NCBI GenBank assembly: GCA_963713815.1
Contig: CAVQNH010000051.1
Span: 1-64,000 of the forward strand
Direction: 5' to 3'
DNA: 64,000 bases
Origin: RYN-230 sp963713815
GTDB lineage: Bacteria > Actinomycetota > Actinomycetes > Streptosporangiales > Streptosporangiaceae
A program made the position numbers and the translations under genes. The notes under the pieces were generated by a model that did not search any database, was not told where the DNA came from, and saw only the letters and a list, made by a program, of their open reading frames with translations. Below are positions 1 through 9,960 of the stretch, in pieces. Position 1 is the stretch's first letter, and every line of letters begins with the position of its first letter.

Positions 1-97
1 CGCTGACGTACGGTCCCCACCGGTACCACTCGCCCGCCTGGAGCAGCCCGTCCTCCAGCCGCCCGAACCCAGCCACCCGATCCCGTTCCGCACTCAC
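1..97 (-). CDS. N-terminus of a glucosidase/GH63-like protein (partial)
   Basis: Only the first 32 codons lie in the window; the gene runs off the left edge. A GTG start at 97 is preceded on the minus strand by an AGGGGA Shine-Dalgarno-like stretch. The translation carries W-Y-R-W-G-P-Y-V-S near residues 24-32. This resembles the N-terminal W+RWGPY+S motif of bacterial glucosidase-type GH63 proteins, where it precedes the conserved region leading into the catalytic toroid. It is divergent from the antiporter gene at 395. The family call rests on this one motif and could be wrong; that a gene starts here is more secure. Confidence 0.5.
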   Translation of the reverse strand, partial: MSAERDRVAGFGRLEDGLLQAGEWYRWGPYVS

Positions 98-394
98 GGT
101 CGTCCCCTGTCGTCTCGATGCACCGCAGCGCTCGTTATCCGGCCCCGGCCCTGGCCCGGCGCGGTGATTGCAAATACCGCAATCCAGGCCGGTCCCAATG
201 CCTTTCTAACCACCCGAAAGGACAAGCTCATCACCTATGACGGGTGATGACTTTCCTCTGCCCAGCCGGGACCGTGGGAACACGGAACATTTGCCCGCTC
301 GTGCATTTGCTGTGACCTAAGGTTCAGCGCCGGCCACGGCATAGTGAACGGTCGGCGAACAAGAGATGGACCGGGCGTAATATCGGAGGCTGGC
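98..394. promoter_or_regulatory. Divergent intergenic region with two inverted repeats
   Basis: No gene is seen here. Two perfect inverted repeats stand out. GATTGC-N7-GCAATC lies at 166-184, about 70 bases upstream of the leftward GTG start. TCATCACC-N7-GGTGATGA lies at 228-250, about 145 bases upstream of the rightward antiporter start. Their spacing and position fit operator sites in a divergent promoter region. The second could also fold as a short RNA stem. The binding proteins are unknown. Confidence 0.45.
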
Positions 395-2183
395 GTGACA
401 ACTAACCAGATCCTGATCGGCGTCGGCCTCATTCTCGTGCTCGCCGTCGGCTCCCAGGTACTGGCGAGCAGGCTGCGCATCCCGGCAATCATCGTGCTGT
501 TGCCGGCCGGTTTCATCGCGGGCGCCCTGACTTCTGACGTCAACCCGGACAAACTGCTCGGCCCCGCGTTCGAGCCGCTCGTGTCCTTGTCCGTGGCGGT
601 CATCCTGTATGACGCGGGCCTGGGCCTCGACATGCGGAAGCTCAAGGGCCACGTCCGCACGATAGTGATCCGCCTGATCATCCTGGGCGTGCTGATCACC
701 TGGCTGCTCGCTGCCGTCGTCGCCGCGCCCCTGCTCGGCATGTCGCGCGGCGCGGCGGTGATGCTCGGCATCATCCTGGTCGTCTCGGGGCCGACGGTCG
801 TGGGCCCGCTGCTGCGTTTCGTCCGGCCGGCGGACCGCCTGCAGCAGGTCCTGATCTGGGAAGGGTCGCTGATCGACCCGGTCGGCGGGATACTCGGCGC
901 GCTGGTCTTCCATGCCGTCGTCTCGAGCACCCACAAGGGCCTGGGCAGCCAGCTCGCGCAGTTCGCGGTCAGCGTTGCTGGTCGGCCTGGCCGGGGGCGT
1001 CATCGGCACCGCGGTGCTCTGGCTGCTGCTGCGCAAGCTGCGGCTCGGTGAGCTGCTCGGCACCACCGCGCAGCTCGCCGCGGTGATCGGGGTGGCCGCC
1101 GGGTGCGACGTAATCCGGGCGGACACCGGGCTCATCGCCGCGATTTTCATGGGCCTGGCCCTGGCCAATCAGCGGGGCTTTGACCTCCCGGCGCGCCAGC
1201 CGTTCTTCGAGACGCTGGTGCAGCTGATCATCGGCGTCTTGTTCGTGTCCATCTCGGCGACCGTGACCCCGCAGTCGCTCAAGCATCTGCTGCTGCCCAC
1301 GCTCGGCCTGGTCGCCGTGCTGGTCGTCGTGGCCCGCCCGCTCGCCGCGTTCGCCTCCACGCTCCGGACGGACCTGGGGAAAGGGGAGCGCGCGTTCGTC
1401 GGCTGGATGGCCCCGCGCGGGATCGTCGCCGCCGCCACCGCGTCCACGTTCACGGCGGGCCTGGTAGCCAAGGGCATCGGGGGGGCGGCCAAGATCCTGC
1501 CGGTCACATTCCTCGTGATCGTGGCGACGGTAGTCCTGTACGGGCTGACCGCGGCGCCGGTAGCCCGGCGATTGCACGTCACGCGCCCGTCCCGCACCCG
1601 TCCGCTGCTGGTCGGCGGCGAGCGCTGGGTCATCGACCTCGGCCGGGCGCTGCGGTCCGCGGGTCTGGAGGTGCTGATGTGGGCGGGCCTGGATCAGCAG
1701 CGGGAGCAGGTGCGGCAGGCCGGGCTCGAGCTGGCGCCCGGTGAGCTGCTCGCCGCCGCCACCGGCCGGGGCGCGCGGCTCGAGGAGATCACGGCCGTGC
1801 TCCTGCTCACCGACGAGGACGACTTCAACGCGCTCGCCTCGGTGCTGCTGACCGGCAACGTCGAGGGCCGCGTCTACCGGCTCGCACCGCCGCTGCGCAG
1901 CCACGGGGTCGTCGCTCCCTACACCAGCGGGGAGATCCTGTTCGGTGAGGGCCTGACCCGGGGGGCGTTCAGCGGCCGGTATCACGACGGCGCCCGGATC
2001 GTCGCGCAGCCGGCCAACGGCGTGCTCCCTGCCGGGCACGACCTCCTGTTCGTCGTGCGGGCGGACGGCCAGCTCGCTGCCGTCACCCAGACCGGCGCGC
2101 CGGCGCCAGAGGCGGGCGACACGGTTGTGTCCCTGGGGCCGGTGCCGGTACCCCAGCCGGCAGAAGGGCTGCGCCATCTATGA
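395..2183 (+). CDS. Cation:proton antiporter, CPA/NhaP type with C-terminal RCK-like domain (frameshifted)
   Basis: A membrane antiporter exchanging Na+ or K+ for protons. The GTG start at 395 has GGAGG at 385-389. The first half (to about 970) and second half (from about 975) lie in different frames but join into one protein of about 595 residues with roughly 12 hydrophobic segments. Recognisable parts are VILYDAGLGLD, GPTVVGPLLR and WEGSLIDPVGGI in the first half, and a WMAPRGIVAAATAS motif typical of the family in the second. The last 170 residues are soluble and resemble a TrkA/RCK ligand-binding region. Dropping one G near 974 restores the frame. The stop overlaps the ATG of the DUF389 gene, suggesting an operon. 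Confidence 0.85.
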
Positions 2184-3118
2184 CCTTTCACGTGCGGCTG
2201 GTCAGCGCGCCCGACCGGACCGACATCCTGCTCGAGGCGCTCGACTCCGACCCCGGCGTCTCCAGCCTGGTGGTTCTCCCCGGCGCCGCCCGGCGGCCAG
2301 GCGGCGACGCAGTGCAGTTCGACGTAGGGCCCGGGTCCGCCAACTCGGTGTTCCAGCAGCTGAAGACGTTCCAGGACGGCCAGGGCAACGCGGTCGCCGT
2401 CGAGTACGTGGACGCGACTCTCGGGGAGCGGCCCGCGCCTGCCGCCAAGCATTTTCTGGTCCAGCGAGACGTGGCCCCGGTGTGGGAACTCGTCGAGGCC
2501 AGGATCCGCTCGGATGCCGTCTACGCCCCCAGTTTCTACATCCTGCTGGCCCTCGCGGGGCTGATCGGCGCGGTCGGCATCCTCACCAACTCGCAGATCC
2601 TGATCGTCGGGGCCATGGTCGTGGGGCCGGAATACAACGCGATCATGGGGGTGGCCCTCGGCATAGACAAGCGGGCCAGGCGGCCGGTACTGCGCGGCCT
2701 CCTGGCCCTGCTGGCCGGATTCTCCGCCGCCGTGGTCGTCACCCTGCTGTTCGGCCTGGCGATCCGCTGGTCCGGGCACACGCCGAGGCTGTACTCGCTC
2801 GGGATCCGGCCGGTCTCCGATCTGATCAACAACCCGAACCTGTTCTCGGTGGTGGTCGCCGTGCTGGCCGGGATCGTCGGCGTCGTGTCGCTGACCGAAG
2901 CCCGGGCCAGCGCCCTCATCGGCGTGTTCATCTCGGTCACGACCATCCCCGCCGCCGCCGACATAGGCCTGTCCCTCGCGTATTCCAGCTGGAGTGAGGC
3001 CCGGGGGTCGGCATTCCAGCTGCTCCTCAACGTGGTGCTGCTGATCGCGGTGGGCGCCGCGGCCCTGCGCGCCCAGCGGATCATCTGGCGGGCCCGCGAA
3101 CGGCCCGGTGCTGATTAG
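2180..3118 (+). CDS. DUF389 family membrane protein
   Basis: Conserved membrane protein of unknown function, 312 residues. The N-terminal 110 residues are a soluble alpha/beta part. From about residue 115 there are six or so hydrophobic segments carrying the family features G-A-M-V-V-G-P-E and S-L-T-E-A-R-A-S-A-L-I-G-V. Length and topology match DUF389/TIGR00341 proteins. Its ATG lies inside the last codons of the antiporter (ATGA overlap), so the two are translationally coupled. I infer a joint role in ion or pH homeostasis; no substrate is known for the family. The TAG stop is inside the left arm of a strong hairpin. Confidence 0.85.
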   Translation: MTFHVRLVSAPDRTDILLEALDSDPGVSSLVVLPGAARRPGGDAVQFDVGPGSANSVFQQLKTFQDGQGNAVAVEYVDATLGERPAPAAKHFLVQRDVAPVWELVEARIRSDAVYAPSFYILLALAGLIGAVGILTNSQILIVGAMVVGPEYNAIMGVALGIDKRARRPVLRGLLALLAGFSAAVVVTLLFGLAIRWSGHTPRLYSLGIRPVSDLINNPNLFSVVVAVLAGIVGVVSLTEARASALIGVFISVTTIPAAADIGLSLAYSSWSEARGSAFQLLLNVVLLIAVGAAALRAQRIIWRARERPGAD

Positions 3119-3163
3119 CCGGGCTGGCGCCGGATCGTACCGGACCCGGCTAACCAGCACCGG
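3105..3163. terminator. Bidirectional hairpin terminator between convergent genes
   Basis: The arms at 3105-3123 and 3145-3163 are complementary over 18 of 19 bases, with a 21-base loop. The hairpin sits between the convergent DUF389 and GMC oxidoreductase genes, and its left arm includes the DUF389 stop codon. There is no U tract, as is common for actinobacterial terminators. Confidence 0.75.
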
Positions 3164-3188
3164 CCCGTACCCTCCGCCGGTTCGCGGG

Positions 3189-5630
3189 TCAGGCGTGGCC
3201 GTGGCCGGGCCCGTAGACGTCCCAGAGCTGGCCGGCGAAGAACCGGCCGAACCGCTCCAGCCCGGCGGCCCGGTGCGGCCCGTCCACCCGGATGGTCGCG
3301 AGCTGGCGCACGAAGTCGGCGAGCCGCAGATGCAGGACCCCGGTGGCCAGGGTGGCAGCGGCCTCGTCGTCTTCATCCGCGCCGGTGTGGCCCGCCAGCA
3401 GGCGGACGTACAGCGTCGACGTCTCCGGCCAGATCCGGGCCGGACTGCCGGGCCAGACGTTCTTCCAGCCGAGGAGGGTGCGGGGCTGGCCCGCGGCGTC
3501 GGCGAACTGCAGCCGGTAGCGCAGGAGACGGCGGTCCGGCGCGCCAGCCGGCCCGAAGAGGCTGAACCACCCCCGCTGGACCTGGCACCGGCCCCCGAGG
3601 CTGGCCGCGTCAACCCATCCTTCGGCCCGGGCGCAGTGCCCGGGATCAGCCAGGAAACCGTCCACATCGTCGGCCGTGATGGTGAGCCGGACCGCCAGCG
3701 GCTCCTGCCGCGACTGAGCCCGCGCCGCGGGCCCGCCGCCCGTGGCGCATACTCCGCTCATCTCCTCCGTGAAAGACAGGGCGATGCTGGCCGGATGACG
3801 CAGTGCAGGCCCGGAGCCGAGGCCGGTCCCGGATCCGGTGCCGCCCCCGGATCCGGCGGGCACCGTACCGGCCCCCCGCGCCGTGCTGGCGGGCCGCCTC
3901 TCCAGCAGCCGGGTGCACATGCGGTCGGCCAGCGCGGCGATCGTCAGCGACGGGTTGACCCCGACCGGCCCGGGCATCGCCGCACCGTCGGCGATGTAGA
4001 GCCCCGGGTAGCCGAACACCTCGCCGTACGGATCGCACACCCCCACGGCGGGGTGGCGCCCCATCGGTGCGCCACCCACCGGATGCACGGTGACGATGCG
4101 CTTGCGCAGCCCCGTGGGAGTGGCGATCACCCGCCCGCCCAGTACCCCCGCGATGCGCCGCATGGTGGTCGCCACCCGCTCGAAGTAGGGCTCGCTGGAC
4201 GCCGTCGGCCAGGCCAGATCCAGCCGGTCGCCGCGCAGCCGCAGCACGCCGTCGGGGACGTCCCGGCCCATGCCGAGCAGCGGCAGGAAACTGGCCGACA
4301 GCGTGTCCGGGCCGATCAGCCCGGAGACCCTCCTGGCCAGGCCGGCGTCCGGAGCTTGCGCCGCCACGGCGAGGACCCGGCCGGCCAGGAGCCGCGCGAT
4401 CCGCCGGCTGTTTCCCGGGACGTCGGCCGCCTCGAGCAGCCAGTCGATGAAGGCCGGGTAGCCGCCGTCCTCGATGTAGCCGCCGCGGCCGTGGCCGGCC
4501 GCACCATCATGGTCATCTGCCAGCCGCATGGCGCTGGTAATGACGGGCCCGAAGCTGGCGTCGAGCGGCTGGTGGCGGCGGCGGTCCCGGGTCCGGACCA
4601 GGAAACTCATCACGTCCCCGTTGCCGCTGAACCGGGTGCCCAGGGCGGCGCTGAGCCCCGGGAAGCTCGCCCGGTTCCGCAGCAGCAGGTACGACGTGCC
4701 GTACGTCCCGGCGGCCAGCACCAGCCGCCCGCACGCGATCGTCCCGGTGCGCCGGGCGGCGGCATCCGCCGGGCCGGTGCCGTCCACCGGGGCGTGCCGG
4801 ATGTAATCCACGTCGTAGCCGCCTGCCGTTCGCGGGCGGATGGCCCGGACCTCATGGCCGGTGCGCAGGTCGGCGCCATGATGCCGGGCGGCGGACAGGT
4901 AGGTGTGGTCGAGGCTGTTCTTGGCCCCGGCGTTGCAGCCGATGTTGCATTCGCCGCACAGCCGGCAGGTGGTGCGCTGGCGCCCGTGCAGGTTGCCGTA
5001 GTCCGGGTCCACGATCGGCAGCCCGGGGCCGGGCACGGAACCGGGCGCCGGCGCGAAGCTGACCGCGAGCGGCGGCAGCTGCCAGGGCAGGCCGAGTTCC
5101 GCCGCCGCGTCCCGCATCGCGCGCGTCTTGGGTGTGGCTGCGTACGGGTCCACGTCCAGCGGGTAGGGCGTGGCGCCGAGCATCCGCTCGACCTCGTCAT
5201 AGTGCGGGTCGAGGTCGGCCCGGGTGACCGGCCACGATTCGTACCCGCCCCGCGGCAGCGGCTCATCCTGGACGAACCAGCGCTCGTCCTTGCGCATCAG
5301 CACGTTCGCGTTGATCAGGGAGCCGCCGCCCAGCCCGCTGGACACCACAGAATCGCAGTGGGAGAACCGCCAGACGTTGAACATCCCGTAACGACCCCGG
5401 GCCGGATCCCAGAACGCCCGGCTCATCTCCGCGGGCGTGCGCGGGAAGCTGTGCGGCGGGTACGCTCCGCCGCGCTCGAGCAGGATCACCGACAAGCCCG
5501 CCTGGGCCAGCCGGTACGCGGCCACCGCACCGCCGAACCCGGACCCGATCACCACCGCGTCGGCTTGCTCGGCCGCCGCGGTTCCCGCTGCGCCGGTCAT
5601 CGCCGGGCCGCTCATCGCTGGGCTGGTCAT
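3189..5630 (-). CDS. GMC-family oxidoreductase (cholesterol-oxidase-like) with extra C-terminal domain
   Basis: FAD-dependent oxidoreductase of the glucose-methanol-choline family, 813 residues. A Rossmann FAD motif, GSGFGG, lies at residues 29-34, followed by SSGLGGGSLINANV about 65 residues later. The GMC C-terminal domain is at about 505-560, with HPVGGAPMGRH and VNPSLTIAALADRM. A four-Cys cluster (CRLCGECNIGC) lies near residue 220. The final ~215 residues form a separate all-beta-like domain beyond the usual 550-600 residue enzyme. The closest known relatives are actinobacterial cholesterol-oxidase/ChoD-like proteins; the actual substrate cannot be told. The gene starts 2 bases after the stop of the upstream alpha/beta hydrolase, so the two are co-transcribed. 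Confidence 0.85.
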   Translation of the reverse strand: MTSPAMSGPAMTGAAGTAAAEQADAVVIGSGFGGAVAAYRLAQAGLSVILLERGGAYPPHSFPRTPAEMSRAFWDPARGRYGMFNVWRFSHCDSVVSSGLGGGSLINANVLMRKDERWFVQDEPLPRGGYESWPVTRADLDPHYDEVERMLGATPYPLDVDPYAATPKTRAMRDAAAELGLPWQLPPLAVSFAPAPGSVPGPGLPIVDPDYGNLHGRQRTTCRLCGECNIGCNAGAKNSLDHTYLSAARHHGADLRTGHEVRAIRPRTAGGYDVDYIRHAPVDGTGPADAAARRTGTIACGRLVLAAGTYGTSYLLLRNRASFPGLSAALGTRFSGNGDVMSFLVRTRDRRRHQPLDASFGPVITSAMRLADDHDGAAGHGRGGYIEDGGYPAFIDWLLEAADVPGNSRRIARLLAGRVLAVAAQAPDAGLARRVSGLIGPDTLSASFLPLLGMGRDVPDGVLRLRGDRLDLAWPTASSEPYFERVATTMRRIAGVLGGRVIATPTGLRKRIVTVHPVGGAPMGRHPAVGVCDPYGEVFGYPGLYIADGAAMPGPVGVNPSLTIAALADRMCTRLLERRPASTARGAGTVPAGSGGGTGSGTGLGSGPALRHPASIALSFTEEMSGVCATGGGPAARAQSRQEPLAVRLTITADDVDGFLADPGHCARAEGWVDAASLGGRCQVQRGWFSLFGPAGAPDRRLLRYRLQFADAAGQPRTLLGWKNVWPGSPARIWPETSTLYVRLLAGHTGADEDDEAAATLATGVLHLRLADFVRQLATIRVDGPHRAAGLERFGRFFAGQLWDVYGPGHGHA

Positions 5631-5631
5631 G

Positions 5632-6727
5632 TCAGGCGGCCTGCCGCTTCAGGAACTGGGCTATCCGCGGGAACACGTCGATGTGGGCGTGCTTCCCCAC
5701 GAACGGGTCCACATGGCCGTAACCAGGGAGGATCTCAAGCTCGGCCCGGCCGGGTGCGATGTCCGAGAGCACGCGGTGGCAGACGATGTTGGAGTCGGTG
5801 AAGACGCGGTTACGGTCGCCGGTCAGCAGCAGGATCGGCGTCGTGACCCGGGCGGCATTCGCCAGGTAGTCATCGGGCAGGTCGCGGTGCCGCGGATCGC
5901 GGGGGTCACATCTCACCGCGTGCCCGGCCCGCACCATCGTGTTGACATGCCGGTAGTAGTACATCCCGCCGGCGCCGCACAGATCACCCATCCGCTCATG
6001 GGTGACGGGCAGTAAATTCTCGTGCTCGTACATGGCCGGGTGGCCGCTGCCCCACATGAAGCTGAGCATGTGGCAGGCGCTCACGCCGCAGTCTTCATGC
6101 CCCCGTGCCACCAGGCGGGCCAGCAGCCCATTCGCGGGTCAGCCGCGGGCGGCGGGCGAACCCCGGATCCAGCGACGAGATGCCAGCCAGGTATTCGAGC
6201 AGGGCGGGGCCGTAGCTGAGCTTCACGCCGGACCAGGCCGGCACCCGCGGGGTGAGGGCAACGCTGTTGCAGGTCACGCTGGCCAGGCCGGTGACCCGGC
6301 CGGCGAACAGGCTCATCATGAACGACAGCGAGCCGAGGCAGTGGGAGATCACATGCACCCGGCGGTCCCCGATGTGCCGGCGCAGTTCCCGCAGCGCGGC
6401 GGGATGGTCGTAGTCGGCGATGTCGTCCAGCGTGTACTGGTGGGCCTCGGTGTTGTAGGGGAACCGGTTGCTCATCCGGAAGTCGGCCGCCCAGACGTCG
6501 GTGAATCCGGCGTCTAACAGGTAGCTGACCGCGTTGCGGTGCTCGGGCATGATGAACAGGTCGCTGGAGGACGTCAGCCCGTGCACGAGCAGGATGACGT
6601 CGTCACACTCGGCCCGGCGGAACCGCGTCAGGGCGAGCCCCAGGCCGTCGTCGCTGGCGAAAGGGTGCACCGACACGTCCGCGTCGGTCACCCCATCGAG
6701 CGTGTGGCGCGGGATGCGGTTCGTCAT
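5632..6727 (-). CDS. Alpha/beta hydrolase, partner of the GMC oxidoreductase (frameshifted)
   Basis: Alpha/beta-fold hydrolase of about 364 residues. The ATG at 6727 has GGAGG upstream on the minus strand. The first part carries VHGLTSSSDLF (oxyanion/HG motif) and the nucleophile elbow SHCLGS (Ser in S-x-C-L-G-S). The second part, in another frame from about 6120 down, carries LLLTGDRNRVF (acid) and ILPGYGHVDPF (catalytic His). The frames join if one C is removed from CCC at 6127-6129. A hydrolase of this type next to, or fused with, a cholesterol-oxidase-like GMC protein is a recurrent actinobacterial arrangement, so the pair probably acts on one lipid or sterol-like substrate (inference). 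Confidence 0.8.
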
Positions 6728-6984
6728 CTGTCCTCCAGGGGTGCCGCCGCAGTTTTCGCTCACTGTGCATGCTGCCGCAAACGGTGCGCATCGTGGTGAA
6801 CCCTGGCTTACCGGTTGAATCACCGTCAGCCTCTACCGAGGCAGCCTTCCCCGGCCTGGCTCCCTGCCGGGCGCGAGCTGGCCGGGCTGAGGAAGCTGCC
6901 TCACTCCCCGCGGGTGAGGCAGACGCCCCGCTGGCCCGGCAGGGTCAGGTTAAGGGGTGGTGTCGATGAGGAGAGCTGGGCCAG

Positions 6985-7630
6985 GTGGTACTTGACCTGC
7001 TCCTGATCGGCCTGGGCATCACCCTTGAGCCCTTCCCGCTCATCGCGTTCCTGCTGATCCTGAGCTCCGAGAAGGGCACCAGGAAAGGCCTGGCCTTCAT
7101 CCTGGGCTGGCTGGCCTGCCTGGTCGTGGTGATCGGCGCCGTGATCCTGCTCACCGGGGGCAAGCCACCCGCGCCGGCCACCGCGCCATCGACCGCGGTC
7201 CTGGCCATCAAACTGGCCCTGGGCGTCGTGCTGATCCTCTACGCCGTCCGGCAGGAGCGCCGCCGGAGCCTCCCGCGCAAGCCCCCGGCCTGGATGGGCC
7301 GGCTGGACGAGGCCACGCCGTGGGCCGCCGCCGGGCTGGCCGCCTTCCTCCAGCCGTGGACCCTGGTCGCGGCCGGCGCGGCCACGGTCAGCCAGGCCAA
7401 GCTCTCGAACGTGTGGGAGTGGCTGATCCTGGTGCTGTTCTGCGTGCTGGCCACCTCCAGCTTCCTGTACCTGGAACTGTCCGCGGCCTTCCGGCCGGCC
7501 GCGGCTGATGCGCTTCATCAAGAAGCTGCGGAGCTGGCTGGACACCCATCAGGACCAGGTGATCATCGTGATTTCGCTGCTGCTGGGGTTCTGGCTGGCC
7601 GGCAAGAGCATCTACCTGCTCGTCACATGA
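6985..7630 (+). CDS. GAP/SfLAP-family integral membrane protein (frameshifted near the end)
   Basis: Membrane protein of about 214 residues with six hydrophobic segments, resembling the actinobacterial GAP family (sulfolipid-1-addressing protein, SfLAP), thought to move lipids or peptidolipids. The GTG start at 6985 opens with a segment rich in Leu and Ile containing ITLEPFPLIAFLLIL. After about 7500 the frame changes; the correct C-terminus (LMRFIKKLRSWLD, then a last hydrophobic segment ending LLVT) reads to TGA 7628-7630. One extra G near 7501 explains the break. It is followed after 31 bases by the CLC gene on the same strand. Confidence 0.75.
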
Positions 7631-7661
7631 CCAGCGATCAAGCCGTTGAGGAGGACGTGCG

Positions 7662-9046
7662 GTGACGATGCCATCCGACCCGCTGGCGCTGCTGCGGTCC
7701 CGCAGCTACGTCGCCCTGCTGGTGCTGGCCGCGATCATCGGGGCGCCGGTCTCGGCGGTGGCCTACTTCTTCCTCGCGCTGGTCAGCAAGATGCAGGGCT
7801 GGGTCTTCACCGACCTGCCCAAAGGCCTGGGCTTCCACGCCGAGCCGCTGTGGTGGCCCCTGCTGCCGCTGGCGGTGGCGGGGGTGCTGGTCGCCCTCAC
7901 CCTGAAGTACCTGCCCGGGACCGGCGGCCACTCCCCCGCCGACGGGTTCAAGATGGGCGGCGGGCCAGCCAGCCCCATCGAGCTTCCCGGCATCGTGCTC
8001 GCCGCCTTCGCGACGCTGAGCCTGGGCGTGGTCCTCGGCCCCGAGGCCCCGCTGATCGCCCTCGGCGGAGGGCTCGGCGTCATCGCCGTCCGGCTGGCCA
8101 GACGGGACGCCCCGGCCCGCACCCAGACCGTGGTCGCGGCGGCGGGCAGCTTCGCCGCCATCGCCACCCTGCTCGGCTCCCCCTGACCGGGGCGTTCCTG
8201 CTGATGGAGGCCACCGGGCTGGGCGGGACCATGATGGAATTGGTGCTGATCCCCGGCCTGCTGGCCGCGGGCGTCGGTTCCCTCGTGTTCATCGGGCTCG
8301 ACGCGTGGACCGGGCTGGGCACGTTCTCGCTGGCCATTCCCGGCCTGCCGCACGTCGGATCGCCCACGGCCTCCGAGTTCGGCTGGGCGCTGGCTATCGG
8401 CGTGCTGGCCGTTCCGCTCGGCAGCGCTATCCGCTGGCTGGGCCTGTTCCTGCGGCCGCATGTGGAGCGGCGCATCCTGCTGATCACCCCGCTCGTGGGC
8501 CTGGCTGTCGCCGGCCTGGCCATCGCGTTCGCGGCCGCGACCGGCAAGGGCTCGGCCGAGGTGCTGTTCTCCGGTCAGGACCAGCTGGGCCCGTTCATCC
8601 AGCACAGCGCCAGCTACACCGTCGGGGCGCTGCTGCTGCTCATAGCCTGCAAGGGACTCGCCTACGGGATCTCGCTGAGCAGCTTCCGCGGCGGCCCGAC
8701 GTTCCCGGCCCTGTTCCTCGGCGGGGTGGGCGGCGTCGCGCTGTCGCACCTGCCGGGCCTGCCGCTGGTGGCAGGCGTGGCCATGGGCATCGGCGCGATG
8801 TCCGTGGTGATGCTCCGGCTCCCGCTGACCTCGGTCCTGCTGGCTTCCCTGCTGCTGGCCTCCGATGGCCTGGCCGTCATGCCGCTGGTCATCGTGTCCG
8901 TCGTGGTGGCCTACGTGCTCTCGGCCCGCCTCGCCCCGACACCGGCCACGGCCGGTGACCCGGGACCGGCGACACCCGGCCACCCGCGAGCCCCAGCCCG
9001 TGGCGCCGCCACGCCCAGCACCCCTGGCAGTCATCCTCCGGCGTAG
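7662..9046 (+). CDS. CLC-type chloride channel / H+:Cl- exchanger (frameshifted)
   Basis: Voltage-gated chloride channel family protein of about 461 residues with 10-11 hydrophobic helices. The GTG start at 7662 has GAGGAGG at 7648-7654. The selectivity region LGPEAPLIALGG corresponds to the family GxEGP motif and keeps the gating Glu, with Ala in place of the usual Gly. Further on are GSPLTGAFLLMEA and FRGGPTFPALFLGG. The first frame stops at 8186 in GGCTCCCCCTGA. One more C in the C5 run at 8179-8183 turns this into G-S-P-L-T-G-A and continues to 9046. It ends one base from the convergent GNAT gene. Confidence 0.85.
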
Positions 9047-9047
9047 A

Positions 9048-9710
9048 TCACCGCTCGTCCTCGCGGAACCAGGCCAGCTCGTCGGCGATGTTGACGCCAT
9101 CGGGCTCTCCGAGATTCATCCGGAGAACGGAAGGCGAGTCCGGCTGGGCCATGTCTGATGCCCGGGGGATCGTCAACCCGGGTGGGACGGACAGGACCAG
9201 GCGGAGGAAGTCGAACCCGGCGGGCCCCGCACGGCGGTGGCCGTCGGGCCGCCAGCCATGGCTGGCGTAGAAGGCCCGGCCCCGGTCGTTGCGGGCCCAC
9301 ACGTCCACCCGGGCGGTGGTGACCGACGCGGCCTGCCACACCCCGACGCTGGCCCGGTGCAGCGCACTGCCGATGCCGCGACGCCAGCGCTCCGGGTGGA
9401 CATGGATCTGCAGCAACTGCCCGGTCACGTCCGGATCGGGGGCGGGCTCGTGCGGCGGTCCCAGGATGACGAACCCAGCCACATCCGGGCCGGCCTCGGC
9501 GCACAGCATGGTGTAGCGCGGGTCGGCCATCCGCAGCGCGTACCAGCCGCGGCGCCGCTCCTCGGCCGCGGGATCAGCCAGGTTCTCCTCGGGCACGAAG
9601 CCCCGGTAGTAAGCCGAGCGGGCCGCCGTGTGAATGCGGGCGATGACGCCGATATCCGCTGACGTCGCGGGACGGACCGTTAACTCGCCCGCGCGGTCAG
9701 GCCCCGGCAC
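9048..9710 (-). CDS. GNAT family N-acetyltransferase
   Basis: Acetyl-CoA-dependent N-acetyltransferase, 220 residues. The N-terminal core starts TVRPATSADIGVIARIH. The acetyl-CoA-binding motif A is LLQIHVHPERWRRGIGSALH (R-x-x-G-I-G at about residues 114-119), followed by DVWARNDRGRAFYASHGWRP, the usual 'A-x-x-F-Y-x-x-x-G-W' strand. The last 40 residues extend beyond the domain. The start overlaps the end of the upstream DUF397 gene by 14 bases, so the two are likely co-transcribed. Substrate unknown. Confidence 0.85.
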   Translation of the reverse strand: MPGPDRAGELTVRPATSADIGVIARIHTAARSAYYRGFVPEENLADPAAEERRRGWYALRMADPRYTMLCAEAGPDVAGFVILGPPHEPAPDPDVTGQLLQIHVHPERWRRGIGSALHRASVGVWQAASVTTARVDVWARNDRGRAFYASHGWRPDGHRRAGPAGFDFLRLVLSVPPGLTIPRASDMAQPDSPSVLRMNLGEPDGVNIADELAWFREDER

Positions 9711-9960
9711 CGCCGGGGGCGCCTTCCTCGGTGCTGTCGTCCTCGACGTCGAACTCGCCGTCCTGGACGCCGAGGGTGAACGCCTTCCACTCGTCGGGGG
9801 TGAAGGTCAGCACCGGCCCGTCGGGGTCCTTGGAGTCGCGCATGGTGATGACGTAGTCGCTGCCCTCCTTGGAGCCGGGCACGACCGCGACCTCCACGCA
9901 GGCACCGCCGTTCCCTCCGCTGTAGGAGGACTTGCGCCACGGGGCGCCGGTCAGGTCCAT
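9697..9960 (-). CDS. DUF397 domain protein
   Basis: Small actinobacterial protein of 87 residues. It contains the DUF397 core: WRKSSYSGGNGGACVEVA at about residues 7-24, then RDSKDPDGPVLTFTPDEWKAF, and an acidic tail. Such proteins nearly always follow an XRE-HTH/DUF5753 regulator gene and behave as its small partner. I chose ATG 9960, where DUF397 proteins normally begin. The reading frame stays open upstream into a fragment of the missing regulator (see the pseudogene at 9961). Confidence 0.8.
   Translation of the reverse strand: MDLTGAPWRKSSYSGGNGGACVEVAVVPGSKEGSDYVITMRDSKDPDGPVLTFTPDEWKAFTLGVQDGEFDVEDDSTEEGAPGGAGA

Noticed and set aside
3108..5801. An 897-codon plus-strand open frame opposite the GMC oxidoreductase
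   Set aside because: It is antisense to a gene with clear FAD and GMC motifs. Its translation is Arg/Pro/Gly-rich low complexity, a usual by-product of high-GC codon bias.
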